Below, piece after piece: positions 44,196 to 53,887 of a DNA stretch of 64,000 nucleotides. The DNA is from Crossiella sp. CA-258035 (GTDB taxonomy: Bacteria; Actinomycetota; Actinomycetes; Mycobacteriales; Pseudonocardiaceae), in NCBI RefSeq assembly GCF_030064675.1, contig NZ_CP116413.1, positions 6,356,001-6,420,000 on the forward strand, written 5' to 3'. The notes under the pieces were generated by a model. That model had not been told where the DNA came from and ran no database searches. It worked only from the letters and a program-made list of their open reading frames with translations. How positions within the stretch are numbered: position 1 is the first letter of the stretch; each line of letters opens with the position of its first letter. Position numbers and translations under genes: made by a program.

Positions 44196-45550
44196 CCCTG
44201 CTCCCCCCGGATCATGCGGCGCAGCTTCGGCACCCGGTCGGCCAGCACGCGTTCGGCTCCCCGGTCCACCGGTTCGTAGTAGTCGACGCCGACCAGGTCA
44301 TCCGGCGGGTACTGCTGGGCGAGCACGCCCTCGGCGACGTCGTGCGGGTAGCGGTAGCCCTGGGCGTTGCCGAGCTTGGCCGCGCCCGCGTAGTGGCCGT
44401 CGCGCAGGTGCGGCGGGACCGGGCCGACCGAGCCTTTGCGCACGTCGGCCTGGGCGGCGCTGATGGCGGAGTTGACCGCGCCGGACTTGGGCGCGGTGGC
44501 CAGGTGGATGGTGGCCTGGGCCAGCGCGAGGCGGGCCTCGGGCATGCCGATCAGCTGCACGGCCTGGCTGGCGGCCACCGCGGTCTGCAGCGCGGTCGGG
44601 TCGGCCATGCCGATGTCCTCGCTGGCGTGCACGACCAGGCGGCGGGCGATGAACCTGGGATCCTCACCGGCTTCGATCATGCGGGCCAGGTAGTGCAGGG
44701 CGGCGTCGACGTCGGAGCCGCGGATGGACTTGATGAAGGCGCTGGTCACGTCGTAGTGCTGGTCGCCCTGGCGGTCGTAGCGGACCGCGGCCTTGTCCAC
44801 GGTGGACTCGACGGTGGCCAGGGTGACCTCAGTGGCGCCGGTGCTGGCCGCGGCGTCGGCGGCGGCCTCCAGGGCGGTCAGCGCGCGGCGGGCGTCACCG
44901 GCGGCGAGGCGGACCAGGTGGTCCTCGGCGTCGGCGGCCACGGTGAGCGCGCCGCCCAGGCCGCGCGGGTCGGTGGCGGCGCGCTGGATGACGGCGCGGA
45001 TGTCCTCGTCGGTGAGGGACTTGAGCTGGAGCACCAGTGAGCGGGACAGCAGCGGGGAGACCACGGAGAAGAACGGGTTCTCGGTGGTGGCGGCGACCAG
45101 CAGCACGGTGCGGTCCTCCACCGCGCCGAGCAGGGCGTCCTGCTGGGTGCGGGAGAAGCGGTGCACCTCGTCGATGAACAGCACGGTGGACTCAGCGGTG
45201 CGGCCCAGGCGTCGTTTGGCCTCGCCGATGACCTCGCGGACCTCCTTGACCCCGGCGTTGAGCGCGGACAGCGCGACGAACCGGCGGCCGGTGGCCAGCG
45301 AGACCAGGGTGGCCAGGGTGGTCTTGCCGGTGCCGGGCGGTCCGTAGAGCAGCACGGAGGCGGGCGCGGCGCCTTCGACCAGGCGGCGCAGCGGCGCGCC
45401 GGGACCGAGGAGGTGCTGCTGGCCCACCACCTCGTCGAGGGAGCGGGGTCGCATGCGCACGGCGAGCGGGGCGTTGGCCGCGAGGTGTTCCTCCGCCTTC
45501 TCCTGGGCTTCGGCCGCGAACAGGCCGCTTTCGAACAGACCGTCGTCCAC
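44192..45550 (-). CDS. rarA: replication-associated recombination ATPase RarA (MgsA)
   Basis: 452-aa AAA+ protein of the clamp-loader clade acting at stalled forks. [20 protein letters not shown] near residue 35, Walker [10 protein letters not shown] (70-78), Walker [12 protein letters not shown], sensor 1 AATTENP, and the tetramerisation/C-terminal MgsA domain ([20 protein letters not shown]). GTG 45550 ([11 protein letters not shown]) matches the family's start; no strong ribosome site is seen, so the transcript may be leaderless. Confidence 0.95.
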   Translation of the reverse strand: MDDGLFESGLFAAEAQEKAEEHLAANAPLAVRMRPRSLDEVVGQQHLLGPGAPLRRLVEGAAPASVLLYGPPGTGKTTLATLVSLATGRRFVALSALNAGVKEVREVIGEAKRRLGRTAESTVLFIDEVHRFSRTQQDALLGAVEDRTVLLVAATTENPFFSVVSPLLSRSLVLQLKSLTDEDIRAVIQRAATDPRGLGGALTVAADAEDHLVRLAAGDARRALTALEAAADAAASTGATEVTLATVESTVDKAAVRYDRQGDQHYDVTSAFIKSIRGSDVDAALHYLARMIEAGEDPRFIARRLVVHASEDIGMADPTALQTAVAASQAVQLIGMPEARLALAQATIHLATAPKSGAVNSAISAAQADVRKGSVGPVPPHLRDGHYAGAAKLGNAQGYRYPHDVAEGVLAQQYPPDDLVGVDYYEPVDRGAERVLADRVPKLRRMIRGEQG

Positions 45551-45612
45551 GTGCGGGACGCTACCCGGAGAGACTGACAGCCGCGGTCCACGGTGTGCGA
45601 GGATCAACACCC

Positions 45613-46548
45613 GTGCCGTCACCTGCTGTTCAGCTCAAGGTCGTGTTGCTCGCGGGTCCCTCGGGATCGGGCAAGTCCCACCTCGCCGCCCGGCTGGGCT
45701 GGCCGGTGCTCCGCCTGGACGACTTCTACCGCGACGGCGACGACCCGGCGATGCCGGTGGACGAGGCAGGCCGCGCCGACTGGGACCACCCCGGCTCGTG
45801 GAACGCCGAGGCCGCGCTGGCCGCGATCGTGGAGCTGGCGAGCACCGGTGTGGTGCGCGCGCCGGTGTACTCCATCGGTGAGGACCGGCGGGTGGGCACG
45901 CAGGAGGTCCGCGCGGACGGGCCGTTCTTCCTGGCCGAGGGGCTGTTCGCGGACCGGCTGGTGGCGGGCTGCCGGGCGGCGGGGGTGCTGGCGGACGGGA
46001 TCGTGCTGTCGCCGAACCGGGTGGTGACCTTCGCGCGGCGGCTGGTGCGGGATGTGGCCGAGGCGCGCAAGCCGTGGCCGCTGCTGGTGCGGCGGGGGTT
46101 GCGGCTGGTGCGGGAGCAGCCGGGGGTGGTGGCGCGGTGCACGGCGGCCGGGTTGCGCGGGGTGGCTCCGGGGCGGGCCGGGGTGGAGCTGGCGGCGATG
46201 GTGGCGGCGGCGCGGGGCGAGCGGGCGGTGGCGAGCGCGCCGGGCGAGCGGACGGTGGCGGCGGTCGGCTCGCAGGATGAGCGGGCGGTGGCGGCGGTGA
46301 GCGCGCCGGGCGAGCAGGCGGCACTGGCGGCAAGCGCGCCGGACGAGCAGGCGGCGATGGCGGTGGGCTCGCGGGATGAGCGGGTGGCGGGAGAAGCCGC
46401 GCGGGAGCAGCGGGTCGCGGCGGTGGAGAGCGCGCTGGATGAGCGAGTTGTGGCGGCGGAGAAGGCTCGGGAGCAGCGGGCCTCGGTGGCGGAGGTGGGG
46501 CGGGGTCAGCAGGTGGCGGATGGCGCGCGGGTGGCGGCGGCGAGCTGA
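45613..46548 (+). CDS. uridine-kinase-like P-loop protein with degenerate 11-residue repeat tail
   Basis: 311-aa protein. Residues 1-200 resemble uridine kinase: P-loop [28 protein letters not shown] and DWDHPGSWN. It could phosphorylate uridine or another small substrate. Residues 208 to about 305 are tandem degenerate 11-residue units ([55 protein letters not shown] and more). GTG 45613 chosen because GAGGA lies 9 bases upstream; GTG 45595 is possible. Divergent from rarA. Confidence 0.82.
   Translation: MPSPAVQLKVVLLAGPSGSGKSHLAARLGWPVLRLDDFYRDGDDPAMPVDEAGRADWDHPGSWNAEAALAAIVELASTGVVRAPVYSIGEDRRVGTQEVRADGPFFLAEGLFADRLVAGCRAAGVLADGIVLSPNRVVTFARRLVRDVAEARKPWPLLVRRGLRLVREQPGVVARCTAAGLRGVAPGRAGVELAAMVAAARGERAVASAPGERTVAAVGSQDERAVAAVSAPGEQAALAASAPDEQAAMAVGSRDERVAGEAAREQRVAAVESALDERVVAAEKAREQRASVAEVGRGQQVADGARVAAAS
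46234..46533 (+). repeat. degenerate 33-bp tandem repeats in the kinase gene
   Basis: Five consecutive 33-bp units (46234-46398) encode 11-residue copies, then more diverged copies of 10 to 12 codons follow. A partial unit (AARGERAVA) precedes them at 46207. Plus strand is strongly G-rich here. Confidence 0.8.
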
Positions 46549-46687
46549 GTCGGGGCGCGACCTGCTGGAGCTGGCGATACCGGTTTTCGGCTGCTGTGGC
46601 ACCGCATTTCAACCGGCTAGTTGCCGCCGGATGAATACCTGAACGGCCGCCTTCTCGACCTGGCCCGGTCAGGCCAGAGTGCTGAAC

Positions 46688-48319
46688 ATGAATCATCCTC
46701 TGGACCGGCGGGCCGTGCTGCGCGCCACCGGAGCCGCGGCCCTGGGTGTGGCCGCCGCGACTGCTCTGCCCACCACGAGTTCGGCCGCTGCCGCTGACGT
46801 CCCGGTTTTCGGGCACGGCGTGGCTTCCGGCGATCCGTTGCCCACCGGGGTGTTGCTGTGGACCAGGGTCACCCCGACCGCCGAGTCGACGCCCGGTTCC
46901 GGCCTCGGGCCTGAGGTGCAGGTGCGGTGGGAGGTGGCCAGTGACGCCGGGTTCGGCGCGGTGGTGGCTTCCGGGGTCACCGTGACCGGGCCTGGGCGGG
47001 ACCACACGGTCAAGGTCGACGTGGGTGGGCTGGCCCCGGCCACCGACTACCACTACCGGTTCACCGTCAACGGGGTGCGCTCCCCCGCCGGGCGGACCCG
47101 GACCGCGCCCGCGGCCGACGCGGCGGTGCAACGGCTGCGGTTCGGGGTGGTGTCGTGCTCGAACTGGCAGGCCGGGCACTTCGCCGCCTACCGCTACCTC
47201 GCCGAGCGCGGGGACCTGGACGCGGTGCTGCACATGGGCGACTACCTCTACGAGTACGAGCCGGGCGGTTTCCCGGTCGGATCGTACGTGCGACCGCACA
47301 TGCCGCCGTGCGAGATACTCAGTCTCGCTGACTATCGGCAGCGGCACGCCCAGTACAAGACCGACCCGCACCTCCAGCGCCTGCACGCCACCTGCCCGTG
47401 GATCTTGACCTGGGATGATCATGAGGTGGCCAATGATGCCTGGTCAGGGGGCGCAGGCAACCACACGCCCGGTACCGAGGGCGAGTACGCGGTGCGGCGG
47501 GCGGCGGCGCACCGGGCGTACTTCGAGTGGATGCCGGTGCGCAACGCCGGGGACCGGCTGTACCGGCGGCTGCGGTTCGGCACGCTGGCCGAGCTGTCCA
47601 TGCTGGACCTGCGCACGCACCGTTCGCAGCAGGTCAAGGCGCTCTCCGGGGACGTGGACCGGCCGGACCGCACCATCGCGGGCAGTGAGCAGCTGGCATG
47701 GTTGATCGACGGGCTGGTTTCCTCGAGCGCGCAGTGGAAGCTGGTCGGGACCTCGGTGATGATCACGCCGACGTTGATCCCGCCGCTGCCCGCCGAGCTG
47801 CTCGGGCCGCTGTTGAAGCTGCTGGGGCTGCCGCAGGAGGGTGGGGCGGTGCTCACCGACCAGTGGGACGGCTACACCGCGGACCGGCGCAAGGTGCTCA
47901 AAGCGTTGGCGGAGCACAAGGTCAAGGACACCGTGTTCCTCACCGGGGACGTGCACTCCTCGTGGGCGGCCGACATCCCGGCCGATGCCGGGCTGTACCC
48001 GTTGAGTCCGTCGCTGGCCACCGAGCTGGTGTGCACCTCGGTGACCTCGGACAACATCGACGATGTGCTCAAGGTGCCGCCGCGCACCGCGAGTGTGGTG
48101 GTGGAGAAGGCGCTGACCGGGCTGAACCGGCACATCAAGTGGGTGGAGTACGACTCGCACGGCGCCTCGGTGCTGGAGGTGACCCCGGCGGGCACGCAGA
48201 TGGACTGGTACTACGTGGCCGACCGGACCAAGGCGGACAGCCCGGTGCGGCACGGCCGCTCGTTCCGGGTGAAGGCGGGCTCGCAGCGGGTGCAGCCGGC
48301 GACCAGTCCGATTGCCTGA
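46688..48319 (+). CDS. phoD: PhoD-type alkaline phosphatase/phosphodiesterase, Tat-exported
   Basis: 543-aa secreted metallophosphoesterase. Twin-arginine signal RRAVLRATG at residues 7-15 with cleavable hydrophobic stretch to about residue 38. PhoD N-terminal domain, then [44 protein letters not shown] and [14 protein letters not shown] with the metal ligands. Releases phosphate from phosphodiesters such as teichoic acid or phospholipid head groups in relatives. ATG 46688 is preferred; GTG 46679 is in frame. No clear PhoP direct-repeat box was found in the 139-base upstream gap. Confidence 0.92.
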   Translation: MNHPLDRRAVLRATGAAALGVAAATALPTTSSAAAADVPVFGHGVASGDPLPTGVLLWTRVTPTAESTPGSGLGPEVQVRWEVASDAGFGAVVASGVTVTGPGRDHTVKVDVGGLAPATDYHYRFTVNGVRSPAGRTRTAPAADAAVQRLRFGVVSCSNWQAGHFAAYRYLAERGDLDAVLHMGDYLYEYEPGGFPVGSYVRPHMPPCEILSLADYRQRHAQYKTDPHLQRLHATCPWILTWDDHEVANDAWSGGAGNHTPGTEGEYAVRRAAAHRAYFEWMPVRNAGDRLYRRLRFGTLAELSMLDLRTHRSQQVKALSGDVDRPDRTIAGSEQLAWLIDGLVSSSAQWKLVGTSVMITPTLIPPLPAELLGPLLKLLGLPQEGGAVLTDQWDGYTADRRKVLKALAEHKVKDTVFLTGDVHSSWAADIPADAGLYPLSPSLATELVCTSVTSDNIDDVLKVPPRTASVVVEKALTGLNRHIKWVEYDSHGASVLEVTPAGTQMDWYYVADRTKADSPVRHGRSFRVKAGSQRVQPATSPIA

Positions 48320-48324
48320 CAAGG

Positions 48325-48364
48325 GAACCCGGTGCCGCTGTCCGCGACAGCGGCACCGGGGTTC
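48325..48364. terminator. bidirectional terminator between phoD and the protease gene
   Basis: 18-bp stem (48325-48342 with 48346-48364) with a single bulged base and a 3-base loop CGC, 5 bases from each converging stop codon. Confidence 0.9.
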
Positions 48365-48368
48365 TCGG

Positions 48369-51300
48369 TCAGCCCACGCGGTAGGCGCGGATGACGGTCT
48401 CGGTGACCGAGCCGCCGTCGGCGTCGGACGCCTTGGTGCGCAAGGAGACGAACCCGCCGGCCGGGTTGGTCACCTTGGCGGTCCAGGACTTGCCGGAGGG
48501 CAGCACCGGGACAGGTCGCCAGGTGGCGCCGTCGTCGGTGGAGACCTCCATGGTCACCGCCACCGCGCCACGGCCGCCGGAGCCCGCCTGGTGCGGGGCC
48601 GCGACGGCGAAGGCGAACTCGCCCGGCTTGGCCCGGTTGGCCAGGTCGAGGGGCAGGTCGTAGCGGATGTCCAGCAGTGGCAGCGCGGTCTCCTTCGCGG
48701 TCTGTCCACTGTGGAACTTCCAGGTGGCCGTGGACTTCGTGCCCAGTTCCGCGCCGGGCAGTGCCCTGGTGGCCTCGGCGGTCAGCTCCAGGAGCTGGCG
48801 GCGGGCCGGGACGTCCACCGTGGCGATGCCGGGCACGTCGCTGCCGCCGACGCGCTTTCCGTTGGCGGACAAGGAGGTGCTGCCCTTGTCGAAGTCCGGG
48901 CTGAAGTAGCCCAGCGCGCCGGGCTGGCTGAACATGGGCAGCTCCACCCGCAGCTTGTCGCCGGTGCGGGTGATCGCGGACCGGGTCAGCTCCGGCCCGA
49001 ACGGGCTGCCGAACAGCGTCAGCTTCGTGCTCTGCCCGGCCCGGTAGGTGGTGGGCAGGGTCTCCTGGATGCCGTAGGCCGCGGTCTGGGTCTGGCCGAG
49101 GGCGGCGCCGGTGATCCAGGGCCGGCCGGGGGTGTAGAGCACGTCCAGCTCGCCGGGCACCCGGACCGGGGCTACCGAGCCGAACCACATGTCGCCGACC
49201 TGCACGTTGGCCTGCACCGAGGTGGCCGACTCGCCGTTGCCGACCTGGGCGATGCGGGTGCGGGCCTTGCCGAGGTCGCGGGCGGAGTGCGACCAGGTGA
49301 TCCCGTCCGGCAGGCCGTCGGTCACCCGGTCGTGCAGCACGTACAGGCTGGGCGAGTTGGCGATGCCGCGGATGGTGACGCGGCCGCCGGGCTGGGCGCG
49401 CAGCGCGGCGCTGGCCTCGCCGTAGATGTTGACCACCGGCCCGGTCCAGGCGGCCTGGTGCTCGGCGTAGGCGTCGTCCAGGATCACCCCGGCCGCACCG
49501 GCGGCGAAGGCGGCGGTGACCCGCCGGGTGACCTCCGCCGTGGGCTGGCGGCCCGGCTGCATCAGGGCGAGCTTCCCGTGCACGCCGGCCTGGGCGATCT
49601 CCTCCGGGGTGCCGCCGCCGACGTCGGCGACCTCGGCGGTGCGCTCACCGCGGAAGCCCAGTGGGTTGAGGTCACGCGGGTTGAGCTCGCGGTGGCCGAG
49701 CTTGGCCGAGAGCAGCGGCCGGTTCCAGGAAGTGTTGCTGTACAGCACAAGTCCGGGGGCGGGCGCGCTGGGCACCAGGTACTCCCGGCCCGGCTTGGAC
49801 ACCATGGCGACCCCGGCCTTGGGCTTGCCGGGCAGGTCGGAGAACAGGCCGACCTCGTGGCCGAGCTGGAACGGGGTCTGCACCGCCTCCGGGTCGTCCA
49901 CCCGCACCTGGATCGGCTTGGCCTTGCGGCCATCGAGGAGGATCTCGGTGTCCTTGTCGACGGTGATCTCCTGCACCAGCTTGACCCGGTCGGTGAACAC
50001 GCCGTTGGGCAGGCCCGGCGGGTACTCGGTGTCGATCACCTGGGCGAGCACCCGGTAGCGGCCGACCGGCACGCCTTCGCTGTTGCTGTTCATGATCCGG
50101 GCGTGGCCGGTGTCCAGGTCCTGCAGCACCACGTTGGTGAAGGCGTCGGCCTTGCCCTGGCGGCTGAAGGACTTCACGGTGAGGATGTGCTCGGCCGGTC
50201 GCCGTTCGGCCACCACCGAGGTGCGCAGCTCCACGCCGTCGCCGGTGGCGGTGAGCCGGGCGCCGACCAGGCCGGTGGCCTTGGTGAAGTCGGCGGTGAC
50301 GGTGACCTCAGTCGAGCCCTTGGCGGGCACGGTGACCTGCTTGGTGCCGGCGGTGAACAGGCCACCGTGCGCGGGCAGGTCGAGCTTGAGGGTGACCGGG
50401 CGGTCGGAGTCGTTGGTGTAGCGCAGTTTCCGCTGCTCCGGCTGCTCGCCGCCGGTGGGCACGCTGCCCATGGACAGCGAGGCCGGTTCGACCCGCACCC
50501 GCTGCCGGTGCGCCCGCGCCAGGTCGAGCCTGCCGACGCCCTGACCGAAGACGTTCACGCCGTCCAGGGGCGTGGAGGCGCCCATCAGCGCGGCCTTGAG
50601 CGCATCGCCGGTCCAGCCCGGGTTCTGCTGGGCCAGCACGGCCGCGGCGCCGGCGACGTGCGGGGTGGCCATCGAGGTGCCGGAGATCCGCAGGTACTGC
50701 TCGCTGACCGCGTACTGCGGCATGGTGCCGGCGGCGCGGGCGGCCACGATGTCCACGCCGGGCGCGGTGATGTCCGGCTTGGCGGCGTGGTCGAGGTGGC
50801 GGGGGCCGCGTGCGGAGAACGGGGCGAGCTGCCCGGACTTGGTGCTGGCGGCCACGGTCAGCGCCGCGTCGGCCGCGCCGGGTGACTCCACGGCGGCCTC
50901 CGAGCCGTTGTTGCCCGCGGCGATGACGAACAGGGTGCCCTTGTCCGCGGAGAGCCGGTTCACCGCCTGGGACAACGGGTCCGTGCCGTCGGTGGGCGGG
51001 CCGCCCAGGCTCATGTTGACCACCTTGGCGCCCTGGTCGGCGGCCCACTGCATGCCGGCCAGGATGGCGTCCTCCGGGCAGTACTCGTCGCAGACCTTGC
51101 CCACCACCAGGTTCGCCTCGTAGGCGATGCCCCGGTAGCGGCCGCCGGAGGCCTTGCCGGTGCCGGCGATGGTGGAGGCGACGTGCGTGCCGTGGCCGTT
51201 GGTGTCCTGCACCGGCTGGCCCTCGATGAAGCTCGAGGAGGCGGCCACCCGGCCGGTCAGGTCGGGGTGCCGCTGGTCGTAGCCGGAGTCCAGCACGCCG

Positions 51301-51941
51301 ACCTTGACCCCGGCTCCGGTGCCCCCGGCCTGCCAGGCCTGCGGTGCGCCGATGACGCTCGCGCTCTGGTCCAGGTTGAGCAAAAGCCTGCGGTTGAGCC
51401 AGAACTTGCCCTCCGCGGCGCGCAGTGACGGCCCGGTCAGCGAGGCCCAGAACTCCCCGGCCCGCTCCTTCGGCTGCCTCAGCGCGGTGACGCCGAGTCC
51501 GGGCAGCTCACGGGTGACCGCGCTGGCCGCGGGCAGCTCCGCCGCGGCGCGGGCGTGCGGCCGGCGGGTCAGCAGCAGCGGCAGCGCGGTGTCGCGGTCG
51601 AAGCCCTGGCGCAGCAGCTCGGTGACGTTGAACAGGTTCTCGTCCAGCCGGTTGGCCCGCACCAGCGGCAGTGCGTCGGCCGGGTAGACGAACCGGCGGC
51701 CGTTGAGGATCACCTTGTGGAAGGCCATGTCCTCGCGTCCGGCGGCGGGCCGCACCTGCACCACGTCCGCGCCGCGCACGACCACCTGGTCGCCGCTGAG
51801 CAGCGTGAGCACGCGCTGCGGCGGCGCGGAGTCCGGTGGTGTCTCGGCCGCGCCCGCGACCGGGGTCAGCGTGGCCCCGGCCAGGGCGAGCAGCGCCGCG
51901 GTCGCGCCAAAACGGCGGCCGCGGCGGGAGTGTGTCCCCAT
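48369..51941 (-). CDS. secreted subtilisin-type serine protease (S8), multidomain
   Basis: 1190-aa exported protease. Signal peptide within residues 1-31 (SRRGRRFGATAALLALAGAT), then a propeptide to about residue 190. Catalytic triad: D218 (VGVLDSGYD), H250 (DTNGHGTHVAST), S423 (SGTSMATPHVAG), with oxyanion Asn near 344 (AAGNNG). The about 720-residue C-terminal part has beta-sandwich repeats and a PA-like segment (VVNIYGEASAALR); the end resembles a domain with TNPAGGFVSLRTKASDADGG. Similar large S8 proteases are common in Pseudonocardiaceae and Streptomyces. ATG 51941 with GAGGGAG upstream. Confidence 0.92.
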   Translation of the reverse strand: MGTHSRRGRRFGATAALLALAGATLTPVAGAAETPPDSAPPQRVLTLLSGDQVVVRGADVVQVRPAAGREDMAFHKVILNGRRFVYPADALPLVRANRLDENLFNVTELLRQGFDRDTALPLLLTRRPHARAAAELPAASAVTRELPGLGVTALRQPKERAGEFWASLTGPSLRAAEGKFWLNRRLLLNLDQSASVIGAPQAWQAGGTGAGVKVGVLDSGYDQRHPDLTGRVAASSSFIEGQPVQDTNGHGTHVASTIAGTGKASGGRYRGIAYEANLVVGKVCDEYCPEDAILAGMQWAADQGAKVVNMSLGGPPTDGTDPLSQAVNRLSADKGTLFVIAAGNNGSEAAVESPGAADAALTVAASTKSGQLAPFSARGPRHLDHAAKPDITAPGVDIVAARAAGTMPQYAVSEQYLRISGTSMATPHVAGAAAVLAQQNPGWTGDALKAALMGASTPLDGVNVFGQGVGRLDLARAHRQRVRVEPASLSMGSVPTGGEQPEQRKLRYTNDSDRPVTLKLDLPAHGGLFTAGTKQVTVPAKGSTEVTVTADFTKATGLVGARLTATGDGVELRTSVVAERRPAEHILTVKSFSRQGKADAFTNVVLQDLDTGHARIMNSNSEGVPVGRYRVLAQVIDTEYPPGLPNGVFTDRVKLVQEITVDKDTEILLDGRKAKPIQVRVDDPEAVQTPFQLGHEVGLFSDLPGKPKAGVAMVSKPGREYLVPSAPAPGLVLYSNTSWNRPLLSAKLGHRELNPRDLNPLGFRGERTAEVADVGGGTPEEIAQAGVHGKLALMQPGRQPTAEVTRRVTAAFAAGAAGVILDDAYAEHQAAWTGPVVNIYGEASAALRAQPGGRVTIRGIANSPSLYVLHDRVTDGLPDGITWSHSARDLGKARTRIAQVGNGESATSVQANVQVGDMWFGSVAPVRVPGELDVLYTPGRPWITGAALGQTQTAAYGIQETLPTTYRAGQSTKLTLFGSPFGPELTRSAITRTGDKLRVELPMFSQPGALGYFSPDFDKGSTSLSANGKRVGGSDVPGIATVDVPARRQLLELTAEATRALPGAELGTKSTATWKFHSGQTAKETALPLLDIRYDLPLDLANRAKPGEFAFAVAAPHQAGSGGRGAVAVTMEVSTDDGATWRPVPVLPSGKSWTAKVTNPAGGFVSLRTKASDADGGSVTETVIRAYRVG

Positions 51942-51957
51942 TGATGCTCCCTCGTTG

Positions 51958-51979
51958 GCGAGAACTGCCGTGTTCTCGC
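51958..51979. promoter_or_regulatory. inverted repeat upstream of the protease gene
   Basis: Perfect 8-bp arms GCGAGAAC / GTTCTCGC with a 6-base spacer, 17 bases before the protease ATG. Could be an operator or a 5'-UTR hairpin. No known regulator consensus fits. Confidence 0.45.
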
Positions 51980-52049
51980 TCCGCGGAAACTTACGAAGAA
52001 GTCACCTGTGAGGTTGCTCGGCAACAAGAACTCTGTGAGGTTCGGGGGC

Positions 52050-52799
52050 ATGACCCGACGAGTGGCGGTGCTCTCCGACATCCACGGCGTGCTGCCCGCG
52101 CTGGAAGCCGTGCTGGCCGAGCCGGACGTGCGGGCAGCCGACTTGATCGTGCTGACCGGTGATCTCGCGGCCGGTCCGATGCCGGCGCCGACCCTGGAGG
52201 CCCTGGCCGCGCTGGGCGAGCGGGCGGTGTGGGTGCGCGGCAACGCCGACCGCGAACTGGTCGCGCTGGCCGCCGACCAGTCACCGCCGGTGCCGGATGA
52301 GGTGTCCCGGTGGGCGGCGCGGCAGCTGCGGCCGGCGCACCTGGACCGGCTGGCCGGGCTGCCGCACCCGGTCACCTTGGCGATCGAGGGGTTCGGGCCG
52401 GTGCTGTTCTGCCACGGCACCCCGCGCGATGACGAGGAGATCGTGCTGGTGGACAGCCCCCTCGACCGCTTCGACCAGGTTCTGTCCACTGTGGACGATG
52501 GCGTGCGCACGGTGGTGTGCGGGCACACGCACATGCCCTTCGCCCGGCTGGCCTCGGGCCGGATGGTGGTCAACCCGGGCAGTGTCGGCATGCCCTACGG
52601 CCGCTCCGGCGCGCACTGGGCGCTGCTGGCCGGTGGCGGGATCCAGTTGCGGCGCACCGAGTTCGACCTGGACACCGCCTGCCGCCGGATCGCCGCGGAG
52701 TCCAGCTACCCGGAGGCCGCCGCCTGGGCGGAGTACTACCTGCGCGCGAAGGCCACCGACCGGGAAGCCCTGGAGGTGTTCAGCCGAGCAGCGACCTGA
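52050..52799 (+). CDS. YfcE-like metallophosphoesterase
   Basis: 249-aa calcineurin-fold phosphoesterase without signal. Metal motifs in order: VLSDIHG, LTGDLAAGP, RGNADREL, FCHGTP, CGHTHMPF. Matches the MJ0936/YfcE subgroup, which hydrolyses phosphodiesters in vitro; natural substrate unknown. ATG 52050 (MTRRVAVLSDIHG) preferred over GTG 52008. Its last 20 bases overlap the end of the convergent aminotransferase gene. Confidence 0.88.
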   Translation: MTRRVAVLSDIHGVLPALEAVLAEPDVRAADLIVLTGDLAAGPMPAPTLEALAALGERAVWVRGNADRELVALAADQSPPVPDEVSRWAARQLRPAHLDRLAGLPHPVTLAIEGFGPVLFCHGTPRDDEEIVLVDSPLDRFDQVLSTVDDGVRTVVCGHTHMPFARLASGRMVVNPGSVGMPYGRSGAHWALLAGGGIQLRRTEFDLDTACRRIAAESSYPEAAAWAEYYLRAKATDREALEVFSRAAT

Positions 52800-53886
52800 G
52801 CGCGGCCAGCACCAGCGCGGGCCTGGCCGGGGTGGCGTTGGGCCCCATCAGCCCGATCCGCCAGACCCTGGTCGCGTACTCGCCGACGCCCGCGCCGATC
52901 TCGATGCCGAACTCGTGCAGCAGGCGGGTCCGCACGGTCGCGGAGTCCACGCCCTCGGGCACCCACACCGTGGTCAGCTGCGGCAGCCGGTGCCCGTCCG
53001 CGGCGAAGAGCTTGAGCCCCAGCTCGGCCAGGCCGTCCTGGAGCTGCTCCCCCGCGGCCCGGTGCCGGGCGTGCACCGCGGGCAGGCCCTCCTCCAGGAT
53101 GCGGCCGAGTCCGGCGTGCAGGGAGGCGACCATCGCGGTGGGCGCGGTGTGGTGGTAGGTGCGGCCGCCGCCGTCGCCGCCGCTGACGTAGTCGCCGATC
53201 AGCCCGAGGTCCAGGTACCAGCTGCTGGGCCGCTGCACCCGCTGGTCCCAGGCGCGTTCGGAGAAGGTGAACGGGGCCAGGCCCGGCGCGACACCGAGGC
53301 ATTTCTGGGTGCCGGCGTAGGCGATGTCCACGCCCCACTCGTCCAGGTGCAGCGGCAGCCCGGCGATGGAGGTGACGCAGTCGGCGATGACCAGGGCCCG
53401 CCCGTCCCTGGCGTGCACGGCCTCGGCGAGTCCGCCGATGTCGCTGAGCACGCCGGTGCTGGTCTCGGCGTGCACCGCGGCCACCAGGTCCGGCTTGGGG
53501 TGGGCCTCGAGCATGCGGCGGATGTCGATGGGCGCGCCCCACTCGTGGTCCACCCGCACCACCTCGGCCCCGTGCCGGGCGGCGACCTCGCACATGCGGT
53601 GGCCGAACAGGCCGTTGACGCCGATCACGGCGATCGTGCCGGGCCGCACGGTGTTGACGAAGGCGGCCTCCATGCCCAGCGAGCCGGTGCCCGACAGCGG
53701 CAGGGTGCGCCGGTTCGCGGTGCCCCACACGGTGCGCAGCCGCTCGCAGGTCTGGTCCAGGATGCGCAGGAACTCCGGGTCGAGGTGGCCCAGCAGCGGG
53801 GCCGCGAGCGCGAGGGTGGCCTCCGGGTAGGGGTTGCCCGGTCCGGGGCCCAGCAGCACACGATCAACCAACGCCATGCGCGGCAC
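52780..53886 (-). CDS. class V aminotransferase (alanine-glyoxylate type)
   Basis: 368-aa PLP enzyme. Lys195 in AGTQKCLGVAPGLAP is the Schiff-base residue; TGTGSLGMEAAF and VIADCVTSIAGLPLHLDEWG bind cofactor. Resembles alanine-glyoxylate/serine-pyruvate aminotransferases; exact substrate uncertain. GTG 53886 is 1 base after the SGNH gene's stop with GGGGAG upstream; ATG 53877 is an alternative. Forms a two-gene unit with that hydrolase. Confidence 0.85.
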   Translation of the reverse strand: MPRMALVDRVLLGPGPGNPYPEATLALAAPLLGHLDPEFLRILDQTCERLRTVWGTANRRTLPLSGTGSLGMEAAFVNTVRPGTIAVIGVNGLFGHRMCEVAARHGAEVVRVDHEWGAPIDIRRMLEAHPKPDLVAAVHAETSTGVLSDIGGLAEAVHARDGRALVIADCVTSIAGLPLHLDEWGVDIAYAGTQKCLGVAPGLAPFTFSERAWDQRVQRPSSWYLDLGLIGDYVSGGDGGGRTYHHTAPTAMVASLHAGLGRILEEGLPAVHARHRAAGEQLQDGLAELGLKLFAADGHRLPQLTTVWVPEGVDSATVRTRLLHEFGIEIGAGVGEYATRVWRIGLMGPNATPARPALVLAALRSLLG

Positions 53887-53887
53887 G

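Noticed and set aside
46549-46687. PHO box before phoD
   Set aside because: No convincing GTTCACC-type direct repeats were found in the gap.
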